Positions 51,926 through 61,257 of a stretch of 64,000 nt of DNA are shown piece after piece. Origin of the DNA: Paraburkholderia sp. Ac-20340. Lineage in GTDB: Bacteria; Pseudomonadota; Gammaproteobacteria; Burkholderiales; Burkholderiaceae. The first letter of the stretch is position 1. Every line of letters starts with the position of its first letter. The translations under genes and the position numbers were made by a program. The stretch is taken from assembly GCF_017104965.1 (NCBI RefSeq), contig NZ_JAAGPR010000022.1:1-64000 (forward strand). Reading direction: 5' to 3'. The notes under the pieces are model-generated. The model ran no database searches and was not told the origin of the DNA. It saw only the letters and a program-made list of their open reading frames with translations.

Positions 51926-53074
51926 TCACGCGCCCAGATCCGCGAGCGGATGCACCTGGGCGCGCCACGGCGAGCAGAGGAAATGCTGCACGCGTTGGTC
52001 GCGCACTTCGGCGAGCGTGGCCGGCGCCCAGCGCGGTTTGCGGTCTTTATCGATCAGATGCGCGCGCACGCCTTCGCAGAAGTCGCCCTCTTCGATTGCG
52101 CGCGCAACGATCCCGAGTTCCATGCGAAAGCTCTCCGCGAGTGTCATCTGCCGGCCGCGCAACAGCGCTTCGCGCGTGACTTCGAGCATCGTCGGCGAAT
52201 AGTGCGTGAGCGCTTCGAGTGTGGCTTCGAGCCATGCGCGATCGGCATCGGACGGTTCGCGCTCGAGATCGGCGCGCAAGGACGCCACGATGTCGAACAC
52301 GCGCAAGCGGCGATTGAAATGCTTCGCGATCAGCGCTGCGTGCGCGCTCAACGCACCCGCGTTCGCTTCGTGACACGGCGCGTCGAACACGCGGCGCAGC
52401 GTTTCGCGCACATTGCCATCGACATGCGTTTGCGCGAGCCGCGCCTCGTAACCGTCGAGCCATTCGCCCGGCACGCAGACATCGGCGAGATGGCAGTGAA
52501 GCGCATCCGCGCCGCTGAGCATCGCGCCCGTGAGGCCCACGTAAAGCTCGGTTTCCACCGGCATTCTGGCGAGAAAATGCGTCGCGCCCACATCAGGCAG
52601 CAAGCCGATGCGCGTCTCCGGCATGGCGATCTTCGTGCGCGTGGTCGCCACACGCAGCGCCGCCGCCTGGCCGAGGCCCATGCCGCCGCCCATCGTCACG
52701 CCATCGAGCAACGCCACGAGCGGCTTGTCGAAGGTATGCAGCGCGTAATCGAGCCGGTATTCGTCGACGAAAAACTGCTGCCAGCCCTCTTCGCCCAGAC
52801 GCTCGCCCGCGCGCGCCAGCCGGTCGATCGCACGCACATCGCCGCCCGCGCAAAAGCCCTTCGGCCCCGCGCCTTCGAGCACCAGCGCGACGATGGCGTC
52901 ATCGCGGCGCACGCGTTCGAGCAACCCGGCGATCTCGCGCACCATCGCATGCGACAGCGCATTGAGCGCAGCCGGACGATTCAAGGTGACGATCGCAACG
53001 CGGTTGACGACGCGAAATAGCACGTCCGGCTCGGCTTCCGTTGAAACCTGCGTGGAAGCGGGTATTGCATTCAT
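51926..53074 (-). CDS. 3-hydroxyisobutyryl-CoA hydrolase-type enoyl-CoA hydratase
   Basis: The 382-residue crotonase-superfamily protein has VAIVTLNRPAALNALSHAMV, GPKGFCAGGDVRAI, DGVTMGGGMGLGQAAALRVATTRTKIAMPETRIGLLPDVGATHFLARMP, and the long C-terminal domain (FRMELGIVARAIEEGDFCEGVRAHLIDKDRKPRW) that distinguishes 3-hydroxyisobutyryl-CoA hydrolases from plain hydratases. The catalytic glutamate in PETRIGLLPD and the aspartate in PDVG are present. It removes CoA in valine degradation and is the last gene of a leftward operon. Confidence 0.92.
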   Translation of the reverse strand: MNAIPASTQVSTEAEPDVLFRVVNRVAIVTLNRPAALNALSHAMVREIAGLLERVRRDDAIVALVLEGAGPKGFCAGGDVRAIDRLARAGERLGEEGWQQFFVDEYRLDYALHTFDKPLVALLDGVTMGGGMGLGQAAALRVATTRTKIAMPETRIGLLPDVGATHFLARMPVETELYVGLTGAMLSGADALHCHLADVCVPGEWLDGYEARLAQTHVDGNVRETLRRVFDAPCHEANAGALSAHAALIAKHFNRRLRVFDIVASLRADLEREPSDADRAWLEATLEALTHYSPTMLEVTREALLRGRQMTLAESFRMELGIVARAIEEGDFCEGVRAHLIDKDRKPRWAPATLAEVRDQRVQHFLCSPWRAQVHPLADLGA

Positions 53075-53077
53075 TAC

Positions 53078-53863
53078 TTAGCTCTCCGTTTCAATATGCC
53101 AGCGCGGCTTGCGTTTCTCCAGAAACGCATTGACGCCTTCGCGCTGGTTGGGCGAATCGAACAAATCGACCATCATCTCGCGCTCGACTGCCAGTGCAGC
53201 GTGGCGCGGCACGCCGTTGCGCGCCTGATGAATCAAGGTCTTGCTGGAGGTCACCGCCTGCGGGCTCAGCGTCGTCACGCGCGCGGCCATCGCCAGCGCC
53301 GCGTCGCGCGCGCCGCCCTGCGGCACCACTTCCTCGACCAAGCCGATGCGCAGCGCCGTGGCCGCATCCACGCGCTCGCCGGTCAGGATCATGCGTTTGG
53401 CCCAGCCTTCGCCCACGAGCCAGGGCAGCGTCTGCGTACCACAACCGCACGGCAGCAGGCCGACAGCAGGCTCGGGCAAGGCCAGCTGCGCGTGTTCTTC
53501 GGCGATGCGGATATCGCAGGCCAGCGCGCATTCCAGCCCGCCGCCCATTGCATAGCCGTTGATTGCGGCGATCACCACGGCGCGCGCGTTCTGCAAGGCC
53601 TCGAAGGCGGCGCCGAATGCGCTGGCCGCCGTGCGTGCGACGTCGCGATGGCCATCGGCGAACGCGTTGAGGTCGGCACCGGCGCTGAAGAACTTCGGGC
53701 CGCTGCCGGTGATGACGATGGCACGCACGCGCGCCTCGCGATTGAACGCCTCGATCACCTGCTGAAGCTGGCGCAGGCCGTCGATCGTGAAGGCGTTGGC
53801 GGGTGGCCGCGCGAGCGTGACAAGCGCAACCGCGCCGTCGTGCACGTACTCGAATTCGATCAT
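53078..53863 (-). CDS. Enoyl-CoA hydratase/isomerase family protein
   Basis: The 261-residue crotonase has VALVTLARPPANAFTIDGLRQL, FFSAGADLNAFADG, INGYAMGGGLECALACDIRIAEEHAQLALPEPAVGLLPCGCGTQTLPWLVG, and the C-terminal FLEKRKPRW. The second catalytic glutamate position reads PEPAVGLLPCGCGT, with the first glutamate kept and cysteine-rich variation after it. It probably hydrates methacrylyl-CoA in the valine pathway, judged from its neighbours. The start is the ATG at 53863, because the frame further upstream overlaps the acyl-CoA synthetase gene. Confidence 0.9.
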   Translation of the reverse strand: MIEFEYVHDGAVALVTLARPPANAFTIDGLRQLQQVIEAFNREARVRAIVITGSGPKFFSAGADLNAFADGHRDVARTAASAFGAAFEALQNARAVVIAAINGYAMGGGLECALACDIRIAEEHAQLALPEPAVGLLPCGCGTQTLPWLVGEGWAKRMILTGERVDAATALRIGLVEEVVPQGGARDAALAMAARVTTLSPQAVTSSKTLIHQARNGVPRHAALAVEREMMVDLFDSPNQREGVNAFLEKRKPRWHIETES

Positions 53864-53882
53864 TTCGGACTCTGTCTTTATT

Positions 53883-55586
53883 TCAGCGCAGATCCGGGAA
53901 ATCTTCTTCCCAGTATTCGTCGGGCTGGCGTGCAGGCTCTGCCGTGCGCTCCATCTCGCGGCGGCGCAGTTCGACGCGGCGAATCTTGCCTGAAATCGTC
54001 TTCGGCAAATCGCTGAATTGCAGACGGCGGATGCGTTTGTACGGCGCGAGTTTTTCGCGCGAGAAACGGAACACTTCGCGCGCGAGTTCGGGGCCGGCTT
54101 CATAGCCCTGACGCACGATCACGAAGGCTTTCGGCACGCAAAGACGCAGTTCGTCCGGGCTTGGCACGACGGCGGCTTCCGCAATGGCTTCGTGTTCGAT
54201 CAGCACGCTTTCCAGTTCGAACGGGCTCAGGCGGTAGTCGGACGATTTGAATACGTCATCGGCGCGGCCGACGTAGACGAAATAGCCGTCGTCGCGGCGC
54301 AGCGCCACATCGGAGGTGTGGTAATAGCCGTTGCGCATGGCGTATTCGCTGGCCTTCGCGTTGTTCGCATAGCCCGTCATCAGACCGAGCGGACGCTGCG
54401 CCAGCGGCAAGGCAATTTCGCCTTCGCTCGCGGGTTGATCGTCGGCATCGACGAGTTCGACGCGATAACCGGGCAGCGGCCGCCCCATCGATCCGGCCAC
54501 CACCGGCTGGCCCGGCGAATTGCCGATCTGGCAGGTGGTTTCGGTCTGCCCGTAACCGTCGCGGATCGTGATATTCCACGCGTGACGCACGCGTTCGATG
54601 ATCTCGGGATTGAGCGGCTCGCCCGCGCCGACGATCTCGCGCAGCTTGACCGCGTGACTCGCCAGCGGTTCCTGCACGAGCATGCGCCAGACCGTGGGCG
54701 GCGCGCATAGCGTGGTCACGCCGCATTGCACGAGCGCAGCGAGCGTGTCTTTCGGCACGAAGCGCGCGTAGTTGTAGACGAACACGCAGGCCTGCGCATT
54801 CCACGGCGCGAAAAAGCAACTCCACGCGTGTTTGGCCCAGCCCGGCGAGCTGATATTCCAATGGATATCGCCGGGCATCAGGCCGATCCAGTACAGGGTC
54901 GAGAGATGGCCGACAGGATAGCTCTGGTGCGTATGTTCGACGAGCTTGGGCTTCGAGGTCGTGCCCGACGTGAAGTACAGCAGCATCGGATCGGTGGCGC
55001 GCGTGGGGCCATCGGATTCGAATGCCGCGCTCGATGCGTAGGCCTGCGAAAGATCGATCCAGCCTTCGCGCGACGCCCCCACCGCGATGCGCTTCACGCT
55101 CGTATCCAGCGCGTCGAACTTCGCGAGTTCGGCCGCGTCGACCACGACAAACCGCGCGCCGCCTGTTTCTACACGCTCGCGCACATCGTCGGGCGAAAGC
55201 TGCGTGGTGGCGGGCAGCACGATCGCGCCCAGCTTCATCGCCGCCAGCATCACGTCCCAGAGTTCGACGCGGTTCGGCAACATCAGCAGCAGACGGTCGC
55301 CGCGCCCCACGCCGTGCTCGCGCAGAAAATTCGCCATGCGCGAGGAGCGTTCGGCCATCTGCGCATAGGAATATTTCGTGCCGCCATCGGCGAGGTCGTC
55401 GACGATCCAGAGCGCCGGCTGATCGTTATCGCGCGCAATCACGTCGAAGTAATCGAGCGCCCAGTTGAAGGTGTCGAGTTGCGGCCACTCGAATTCGGCA
55501 TAGGCGCGATCGTAGTCGGTGCGGTGGCGCTGCAGCAGATCGCGCGCATCGATGAAGGCCTGCGCGGAAGGGGTGAACCTGTTCAT
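53883..55586 (-). CDS. AMP-forming acyl-CoA synthetase
   Basis: The 567-residue adenylate-forming enzyme has the P-loop-like LLYFTSGTTSKPKLVEHTH, the DGYGQTETTCQIG motif, the hinge region YFVYVGRADDVFKSSDYRLSPFELESVL and the C-terminal lysine segment LPKTISGKIRRVELR. It converts a carboxylic acid, ATP and CoA to acyl-CoA, AMP and PPi. The medium-chain-like (MACS) layout and the operon suggest isobutyrate or a related short branched acid as substrate. There is no signal peptide. It lies 19 bp upstream of the hydratase gene. Confidence 0.93.
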   Translation of the reverse strand: MNRFTPSAQAFIDARDLLQRHRTDYDRAYAEFEWPQLDTFNWALDYFDVIARDNDQPALWIVDDLADGGTKYSYAQMAERSSRMANFLREHGVGRGDRLLLMLPNRVELWDVMLAAMKLGAIVLPATTQLSPDDVRERVETGGARFVVVDAAELAKFDALDTSVKRIAVGASREGWIDLSQAYASSAAFESDGPTRATDPMLLYFTSGTTSKPKLVEHTHQSYPVGHLSTLYWIGLMPGDIHWNISSPGWAKHAWSCFFAPWNAQACVFVYNYARFVPKDTLAALVQCGVTTLCAPPTVWRMLVQEPLASHAVKLREIVGAGEPLNPEIIERVRHAWNITIRDGYGQTETTCQIGNSPGQPVVAGSMGRPLPGYRVELVDADDQPASEGEIALPLAQRPLGLMTGYANNAKASEYAMRNGYYHTSDVALRRDDGYFVYVGRADDVFKSSDYRLSPFELESVLIEHEAIAEAAVVPSPDELRLCVPKAFVIVRQGYEAGPELAREVFRFSREKLAPYKRIRRLQFSDLPKTISGKIRRVELRRREMERTAEPARQPDEYWEEDFPDLR

Positions 55587-55651
55587 CGCCGATGTCTCCA
55601 GTTTATGCGCCGTTTCGCGCTTTTTATTTGATTCGCAATCCTTTGTTTATT

Positions 55652-56785
55652 TCAAAGCTGCCGCGCAATCACCATCCGCTGCACTTCGCTCGTGCCTTCG
55701 TAAATCTGCGTGATGCGTGCGTCGCGGTAATGACGCTCGACCGGATAATCGTTGAGGAAGCCATAGCCGCCATGAATCTGGATCGCGTGCGAACAGACTT
55801 CCTCGGCCATTTCGGAGGCGTAGAGCTTGGCCTGCGAAGCCTCCGAAAGACAGGGCTTGCCCAGCGAGCGCAGCCGCGCCGCATGATGCACCAGATGCCG
55901 CGCCGCGTTGATGCGCGTGTGCATGTCCGCCAGCATGTTCGCCACGCTCTGATGCCCGATGATCGCCTCGCCGAACTGCACGCGCTCGTGCGCGTACGCG
56001 CGCGCCGCATCGAAAGCCGCGCGTGCGATCCCCAGCGCCTGCGCCGCGATGCCAATGCGCCCGCCCTCCAGATTCGACAGCGCGATCTTCAGCCCTTCGC
56101 CGCGCTGGCCAAGCAGATTCGCTTCGGGAATCGCGCAATCGACCAGCGAGATCGGGCAGGTATCGGAAGCGCGAATGCCCATTTTCTTTTCGGGCGGCCC
56201 GACGTTGAAGCCCGGCGTGCCGGTCGGCACAACGAAGGCGGACAGACCGCGCTTGCCCGCATCGGCATCGGTCACGGCAAACACGATCGCGAGGCTCGCG
56301 CGCGAAGCATTGGTCACGAACTGCTTGTTGCCGTTGAGCACCCACTGGCCGTCGCGCAGTTCGGCGCGGGTGCGCAGATTGCTGGCCTCCGAACCGGCCT
56401 GCGGCTCGGTCAGGCAGAACGCGCCGATCATCTCGCCGCTCGCGAGCTTGGCCAGCCAGCGGTCTTTCTGCGCATCGCTGCCGTACTGCAGGATCGGGCC
56501 GCAGCCCACCGAGTTATGCACGCTCACGAGCGTCGCGCACGAGGCGCAACCCGCGGCGATCTCTTCCATCGCGAGCGCATAGGCCACGTAGTCGGTGTAG
56601 GAACCGCCCTGCTCCTGCGGCACGATCATGCCGAGAAAGCCCAGTTCGCCCAGTTGCGCGACGATCTCGTCGGGCAGCTTGCCCTCGCGGTCCCATTGCG
56701 CCGCATTGGGCGCGAGGCGCTCGCTCGAAAAATCGCGCGCGGCGTCGCGAATCATGCGTTGATCGTCGGTATAGAACTCGTCCAT
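55652..56785 (-). CDS. Acyl-CoA dehydrogenase, isobutyryl/short-chain type
   Basis: The 377-residue flavoprotein has MDEFYTDDQRMIRDAARDFSSERLAPNAAQWDREGKLP, GAFCLTEPQAGSEASNLRTRA, NGNKQFVTNAS and the complete C-terminal catalytic block QIHGGYGFLNDYPVERHYRDARITQIYEGTSEVQRMVIARQL, with the catalytic glutamate in IYEGT. It oxidises a short or branched acyl-CoA, with isobutyryl-CoA to methacrylyl-CoA the best guess from the neighbouring 3-hydroxyisobutyryl-CoA hydrolase. A GGAGACAG ribosome-binding site precedes the ATG. It is first in the leftward operon and divergent from the AraC regulator. Confidence 0.93.
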   Translation of the reverse strand: MDEFYTDDQRMIRDAARDFSSERLAPNAAQWDREGKLPDEIVAQLGELGFLGMIVPQEQGGSYTDYVAYALAMEEIAAGCASCATLVSVHNSVGCGPILQYGSDAQKDRWLAKLASGEMIGAFCLTEPQAGSEASNLRTRAELRDGQWVLNGNKQFVTNASRASLAIVFAVTDADAGKRGLSAFVVPTGTPGFNVGPPEKKMGIRASDTCPISLVDCAIPEANLLGQRGEGLKIALSNLEGGRIGIAAQALGIARAAFDAARAYAHERVQFGEAIIGHQSVANMLADMHTRINAARHLVHHAARLRSLGKPCLSEASQAKLYASEMAEEVCSHAIQIHGGYGFLNDYPVERHYRDARITQIYEGTSEVQRMVIARQL

Positions 56786-57013
56786 CGCTGTCTCCTTCCT
56801 GACCACTCTTTGCTGTCTGTGCGCAGGCTCGCGCGGCCGCATGACATGCACTGTCGCGCGGCGCGGCGCTGGCCGCAAGGCTCCTGAAAAGTGTAGGCAG
56901 GAGCGCGCCCGCATTCGATGCCCGCCACGCTCAAAAGTGCCGATCGGATTTGCCATAATGGCTTCGATATCCGCTACAGAGGCCCATCCGTGCAGCCAGG
57001 GAAAACCAGCAAA

Positions 57014-58030
57014 GTGAGCGAAAAAGGCACGATCGCGATGAGCCTCGTGCAGGAAACGGTCGCCCTTGCGCGCTCGCGCGGGCTGGACGCGACGCCGATC
57101 GCCCACGCAGCCGGCATCGCGCTCGACGCCCAGACACGCGTGAGCGCCGCGCAATATGGCGCACTGTGGGCCGGCATCGCCCGCGCGCTCGACGACGAAT
57201 TCTTCGGCCAGGATTCGCACGCGATGAAGAGCGGCAGCTTCATCGCCATGACGCACGCCGCGCTGGGCGCGCGCACGGGCCGCCAGGCCTTGCAGCGCAC
57301 CGTCCACTTCATGCGGCTCGTGCTGGACGACCTCGCGGGCGACATCGACATCGACGCCACGCGCGTGCGCATTGCGCTGCGTCATCGCGACGGCACGGCC
57401 GCGCCCGCGATGTTCGCTTACGCCACCTGGTTCATCCTCGTTTATGGGCTGCTGAGCTGGCTGGTCGGGCGGCGCATTCCGGTGATCGCGGCGCGCTTTC
57501 GCTGCCCCGCGCCCCACGCCGCGCAGGAATACCAGACGATGATCTGCGACGACATCGCCTTCGCGCAGGCCGATTCGTGGTTCGACCTCGCGCCCGCGTT
57601 TCTCGATCTGCCGGTGATCCAGACGGCGGCATCGGCGCGGGCTTTCCTGCGCAATGCGCCGGGCAACTTCGTCGTCAAGTATCGCAATCCGGGTTCATAC
57701 GCGGCGCGCGTGCGGCGCACCTTGCGGGCGCTGCCCGCGCACGCCTGGCCGGACGCCGACGCCGTCGCGCAGCAGTTGAACGTCGCGCCCGCGACGCTGC
57801 GCCGCCGGCTGCAACTGGAAGGCCATAGCTGCCAGTCGATCAAGGACGAATTGCGCCGCGATCTGGCCTTGGCGGCCTTGCAGGACCCCACGCGTTCAGT
57901 CGCGGATGTGGCCGCCGCCGTGGGTTTCGCGGAGCCGAGCGCGTTCCATCGCGCCTTCCGCAAATGGACAGGATTGCGCCCGGGCGAATATCGCCAGGCG
58001 CGCGAGCGGGCGGCGGCAAAAGTACGTTGA
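57014..58030 (+). CDS. AraC-family regulator (OruR/arabinose-binding-like N-terminus)
   Basis: The 338-residue protein has the PF12625-type N-terminal domain (KGTIAMSLVQETVALARSRGLDATPIAHAAGI, then FIAMTHAALGARTGRQALQRTVHFMRL) and a C-terminal AraC double HTH (QLNVAPATLRRRLQLEGHSCQSIKDELRRDLALAALQDPTRSVADVAAAVGFAEPSAFHRAFRKWTGLRPGEYR). It is divergent from the acyl-CoA dehydrogenase operon and likely activates it. The start is uncertain: the GTG at 57014 keeps the conserved KGTIAMSLV, and the ATG at 57038 cuts into it. A CATAAT -10-like element lies at about 56957. Confidence 0.88.
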   Translation: MSEKGTIAMSLVQETVALARSRGLDATPIAHAAGIALDAQTRVSAAQYGALWAGIARALDDEFFGQDSHAMKSGSFIAMTHAALGARTGRQALQRTVHFMRLVLDDLAGDIDIDATRVRIALRHRDGTAAPAMFAYATWFILVYGLLSWLVGRRIPVIAARFRCPAPHAAQEYQTMICDDIAFAQADSWFDLAPAFLDLPVIQTAASARAFLRNAPGNFVVKYRNPGSYAARVRRTLRALPAHAWPDADAVAQQLNVAPATLRRRLQLEGHSCQSIKDELRRDLALAALQDPTRSVADVAAAVGFAEPSAFHRAFRKWTGLRPGEYRQARERAAAKVR

Positions 58031-58094
58031 ATAGCGCGTTGAATGCACAACGATTTCTTACTCAAGCTCACCTTTCAGTTATCGAGATAGCGTC

Positions 58095-58118
58095 TATACT
58101 TTTTAGGGTTATCCCTAA
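58095..58118 (+). promoter_or_regulatory. Promoter with overlapping dyad before the DUF4148 gene
   Basis: TATACT (58095-58100) fits a -10 element. Directly after it, TTAGGG-TTAT-CCCTAA (58103-58118) is a perfect dyad that would cover the transcription start, 17 bp before the ATG. A repressor site is the simplest reading. Confidence 0.5.
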
Positions 58119-58134
58119 TACGAAAGGTCATGTC

Positions 58135-58398
58135 ATGACTTCCCTTTCACGTATCGCGCTTGGCGTGGTCGCAGTGGCTTGCTGCGTGGCCTCGGCATCG
58201 GCATTGGCGCAGCCGTACAACCCCTCGGCGCCGATGAGCCGCGCCCAGGTGCGCGCCGATCTCGCCGAATGGCGCGCAGCGGGCTACGATCCGCTCGACT
58301 GGATCGATTACCCCGAAAACGCCCAGCGCGCCGGCGCGATCGTGGCGGCACGACGCGCGGCTCGCGCGACAGGTGGCATGCCGCAGCCGATGCAGTAA
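58135..58398 (+). CDS. Small secreted DUF4148 protein
   Basis: The 87-residue protein has a signal peptide (residues 1-25, ending ASALAQ) and the DUF4148 pattern SRAQVRADLAEWRAAGYDPLDWIDYPENAQRAGAIVAARRA. Such small periplasmic proteins are numerous in Burkholderia and have no assigned role. A GAAAGG ribosome-binding site precedes the ATG. Confidence 0.88.
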   Translation: MTSLSRIALGVVAVACCVASASALAQPYNPSAPMSRAQVRADLAEWRAAGYDPLDWIDYPENAQRAGAIVAARRAARATGGMPQPMQ

Positions 58399-58715
58399 GC
58401 GTCAGTAAGCGGCAACAAGCAGCAGTCGGCGCCGCTGTCCGGTTTCATCGGCGCCTCTCCCCAGGCGGGAGCGTCGATCCGCTAATCGAGGCGGATCGAG
58501 GCTCTCGCCTTGTTCGTTTTTGGCTGCCCGCAGCGCAGCAACTGTTGCACCCACTCCACGCCCGCCCTGCCGGCATTTCTGCGCTTGCCGGACAATTGTT
58601 TACAATCCCGCCCGTAGCGGCGTGAACCGGCATCCGCGACGCCTTCCGTCGCCCGCCCGCCGACGCCGATCTCAACAACAAATCAACCCGCTCGACTCTC
58701 AAGGGCCCGATCTTC
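58399..58715. other. Intergenic region with inverted repeats before the purine permease
   Basis: No gene is convincing here. GGCGCC repeats flank 58432-58455, and GATCCGC (58476-58482) pairs with GCGGATC (58491-58497), with a T run around 58515, which may be a weak terminator of the DUF4148 gene. A TACAAT -10-like box is at 58601-58606, likely for the permease. Confidence 0.4.
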
Positions 58716-60017
58716 ATGGACGCCATCAAACGCTATTTCGGCTTCGAAGAAGCAGGTACTAACCTGCGCACCGAAGTCCTCGCCGGTTTCACGACCTTTC
58801 TCACGATGGCCTACATCATCTTCGTGAATCCGTCGATTCTCGGCGACGCCGGCATGCCCAAGGAAGCCGTCTTCGTCGCTACCTGCCTCGTGGCAGCGCT
58901 GGCGTCGATCGTCATGGGTCTGTACGCGAACTATCCGATCGCGCTTGCGCCCGGCATGGGCCTGAACGCGTACTTCGCCTACGCCGTGGTCAAGGGCATG
59001 GGCTTCACGTGGCAAGCGGCGCTCGGCGCCGTCTTCATCTCGGGCTGCCTGTTCTTCGTCGTCACGCTGCTGCGCGTGCGCGAGGCCATCATCAACGGGA
59101 TTCCGCATTCGTTGCGGGTCGCGATCACATCCGGTATTGGCCTGTTCCTCGCGATCATTTCGCTGAAGACCTCGGGCGTGATCGTCGGCAGCCCGGCTAC
59201 GCTCGTCGAGCTCGGCAATCTGCATGATCCGCACACGATCCTCTCGATCATCGGCTTCTTCGCGATCGTCACGCTCGACGTGCTCAAGGTGCGCGGCGCG
59301 ATCCTGATCGGTATCGTCGGCGTGACCGTGCTGTCGTTCTTCTTCGGCGGCAACCAGTTCCACGGCATTTTCGCGGCGCCGCCGTCGATTGCGCCGACCT
59401 TCGGCCAGCTCGACATCAAGGGCGCGCTCTCGGGCGGCATCCTGAACGTGGTGCTGGTGTTCTTCCTCGTCGAACTGTTCGACGCAACCGGCACGCTGAT
59501 GGGCGTGGCGAACCGCGCGGGCCTGCTCGTGCACGGCAAGATGCACCGCCTGAACCGCGCCCTGCTGGCCGACAGCACCGCGATTCTCGCGGGCTCGGTG
59601 CTCGGCACGTCGTCGACCACCGCTTACATCGAAAGCGCCTCGGGCGTGCAGGCGGGCGGCCGCACCGGCGTGACCGCGCTGACCGTCGCCGTGCTGTTCC
59701 TCGCGTGTCTGTTCATTGCGCCGCTCGCAGGCGTGGTGCCGGCGTACGCGACCGCACCGGCGCTGCTGTACGTCTCGTGCCTGATGCTGCGCGAACTCGC
59801 CGACCTGCCGTGGGACGACGCCACCGAAGTCGTGCCGGCCGCGCTCACCGCGCTGGCCATGCCGTTCACGTACTCGATCGCCAACGGCGTCGCGTTCGGC
59901 TTCATCTCGTATGCGGGTCTGAAGCTGCTGACGGGTCGCGCGCGCCAGGTGCGCCTGATCGTCTGGATCATCGCGGCCGTGTTCCTGTTCCGCTACTTCT
60001 ACCTGGGCGGCGGCTAA
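58716..60017 (+). CDS. NCS2-family (AzgA-like) purine permease
   Basis: The 433-residue membrane protein has about 12-13 helices and the AzgA/GhxP signatures: NLRTEVLAGFTTFLTMAYIIFVNPSILGDAGMP, ALAPGMGLNAYFAY, GIPHSLRVAITSGIGLFLAIISLK, VELFDATGTLMGVANRAGLL and LGTSSTTAYIESASGVQAGGRTGVTAL. It is a proton-coupled transporter of adenine, guanine or hypoxanthine. The exact preference cannot be told. It is monocistronic, with its own terminator. Confidence 0.93.
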   Translation: MDAIKRYFGFEEAGTNLRTEVLAGFTTFLTMAYIIFVNPSILGDAGMPKEAVFVATCLVAALASIVMGLYANYPIALAPGMGLNAYFAYAVVKGMGFTWQAALGAVFISGCLFFVVTLLRVREAIINGIPHSLRVAITSGIGLFLAIISLKTSGVIVGSPATLVELGNLHDPHTILSIIGFFAIVTLDVLKVRGAILIGIVGVTVLSFFFGGNQFHGIFAAPPSIAPTFGQLDIKGALSGGILNVVLVFFLVELFDATGTLMGVANRAGLLVHGKMHRLNRALLADSTAILAGSVLGTSSTTAYIESASGVQAGGRTGVTALTVAVLFLACLFIAPLAGVVPAYATAPALLYVSCLMLRELADLPWDDATEVVPAALTALAMPFTYSIANGVAFGFISYAGLKLLTGRARQVRLIVWIIAAVFLFRYFYLGGG

Positions 60018-60060
60018 GCTTCACGGCCGACGCACGGCGGATTTCCATCCGATGCGATCA

Positions 60061-60091
60061 AAAACGGGCGGCCTGCGGGTCGCCCGTTTTT
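60061..60091 (+). terminator. Terminator of the purine permease gene
   Basis: AAAACGGGCG and CGCCCGTTTT flank a short inner GCC/GGT stem, followed by T. Confidence 0.88.
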
Positions 60092-60235
60092 CGTTGTAGC
60101 TTTCGATTCGTCGATGAAGCGCGAGCGAGGTCAAGGTTCCGGGCGCGCATATGCACAGCGGCGCGCGGGCTCCGTATCATACGCAGACCCGCAAGCCAGG
60201 CCTCACACAACAATCTCGCGCCAAGGAGCCGCATA

Positions 60236-60769
60236 GTGGCCACATTCCCCGCCGCCGCCGAACGCTATTCCCGCCCTTCCATCCTGTTTCACTGGGCGAT
60301 TTTTCTGCTCGTTGCGCTGGCGTATCTGGCGATCGAGATTCGCGGGCCGAAAGGTTCGGACAGCCGCGCGCTCTGGAGCAACGTGCATTTCTGGGCCGGC
60401 ACGCTGGTGCTCGTACTGGCCGTCCCGCGCCTGCTCTGGCGTCTGTGGCACGGCGCGCCGCATGAAATCGACTCGAACCGCGTGCTCACTTTTCTTTCGC
60501 GGCTCGTGCATCTGGCGCTCTATCTGTTCATCTTCCTGCAACCGCTGCTCGGCATTCTGACGATCAATCTGGGCGGCCATCCGGTCACGCTCGCCGGGCT
60601 CGATCTGCAGATCACGCTGGTGGGCGCCGACCCGCTCGCGCGTAAGGTCGTGAAGGACGCGCACGAACTGATCGGCAATGCGTTTTATTGGGTGATCGGC
60701 GTGCATGCGCTCGCGGCCATCGCGCATCACCTGATCTTCAGGGACAACACGCTGCGGCGCATGATCTGA
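60236..60769 (+). CDS. cybB: Cytochrome b561
   Basis: The 177-residue protein has four membrane helices and the histidines expected for two b hemes: H19 in RPSILFHWAIF, then SNVHFWAGTLVLVLAVPRLLWRLWHG, LVHLALYLFIFLQPLLG, and DAHELIGNAFYWVIGVHALAAIAHH. It is a quinol-type electron carrier in the inner membrane. The start is a GTG at 60236 with an AAGGAG ribosome-binding site (60223-60228). No ATG is in frame close by. Confidence 0.92.
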   Translation: MATFPAAAERYSRPSILFHWAIFLLVALAYLAIEIRGPKGSDSRALWSNVHFWAGTLVLVLAVPRLLWRLWHGAPHEIDSNRVLTFLSRLVHLALYLFIFLQPLLGILTINLGGHPVTLAGLDLQITLVGADPLARKVVKDAHELIGNAFYWVIGVHALAAIAHHLIFRDNTLRRMI

Positions 60770-60887
60770 CGACGGTTTAATCCAGCACAAATGAAATCGC
60801 CCCGCAGCACACATCGCATTGCGGGGCGTTACAGAACAGCGCGGTCGATCGGGGACAATCAGGGACAATCGCGCAAACGCAATCGTC

Positions 60888-61181
60888 TCAGGACCCCACG
60901 CCGTGCGCCTGTACGAAGCGCACATAGCCGCTGCGCAGCGTCAGGCACTGCGCACGCGTTTCGGACAGCAGGCGGCGCGCAACCGCCTCGATGCGCTCAC
61001 GATGATGGTCGAAGGCGTCGAGCACATCCTCGGCTCGCGGCGATGCCGCGCCGAAATGGTCCTCCAGCGCCGCCGCCGTGATCGTACATTCCACCCTCTC
61101 GCCATCGATCATCGCCGGGAACGCCAAAGTCAGTTCGCGCCCCGAGTATTCGGGGACTTCGTTCGGAAACAGGATCTGCAT
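60888..61181 (-). CDS. DUF1488 family protein
   Basis: The 97-residue protein begins MQILFPNEVPEYSGRELTLAFPAMIDGERVECTITAAALEDHFGA and ends with a helical QCLTLRSGYVRF segment. This matches the DUF1488 pattern, in which the protein looks like a small regulator of unknown function. The ATG at 61181 with a TAAGGCG ribosome-binding site is preferred. An upstream start would add an arginine-rich stretch encoded across a large hairpin. The interval 61182-61500 on its right holds that hairpin and nothing else recognised. Confidence 0.8.
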   Translation of the reverse strand: MQILFPNEVPEYSGRELTLAFPAMIDGERVECTITAAALEDHFGAASPRAEDVLDAFDHHRERIEAVARRLLSETRAQCLTLRSGYVRFVQAHGVGS

Positions 61182-61257
61182 GGGAGTCGCCTTAGGTAGA
61201 GAGTGATCGGGGCCGCGCCTTTCGATGCTCCTCCTTCGCATGCGCACGGTGCAAACG

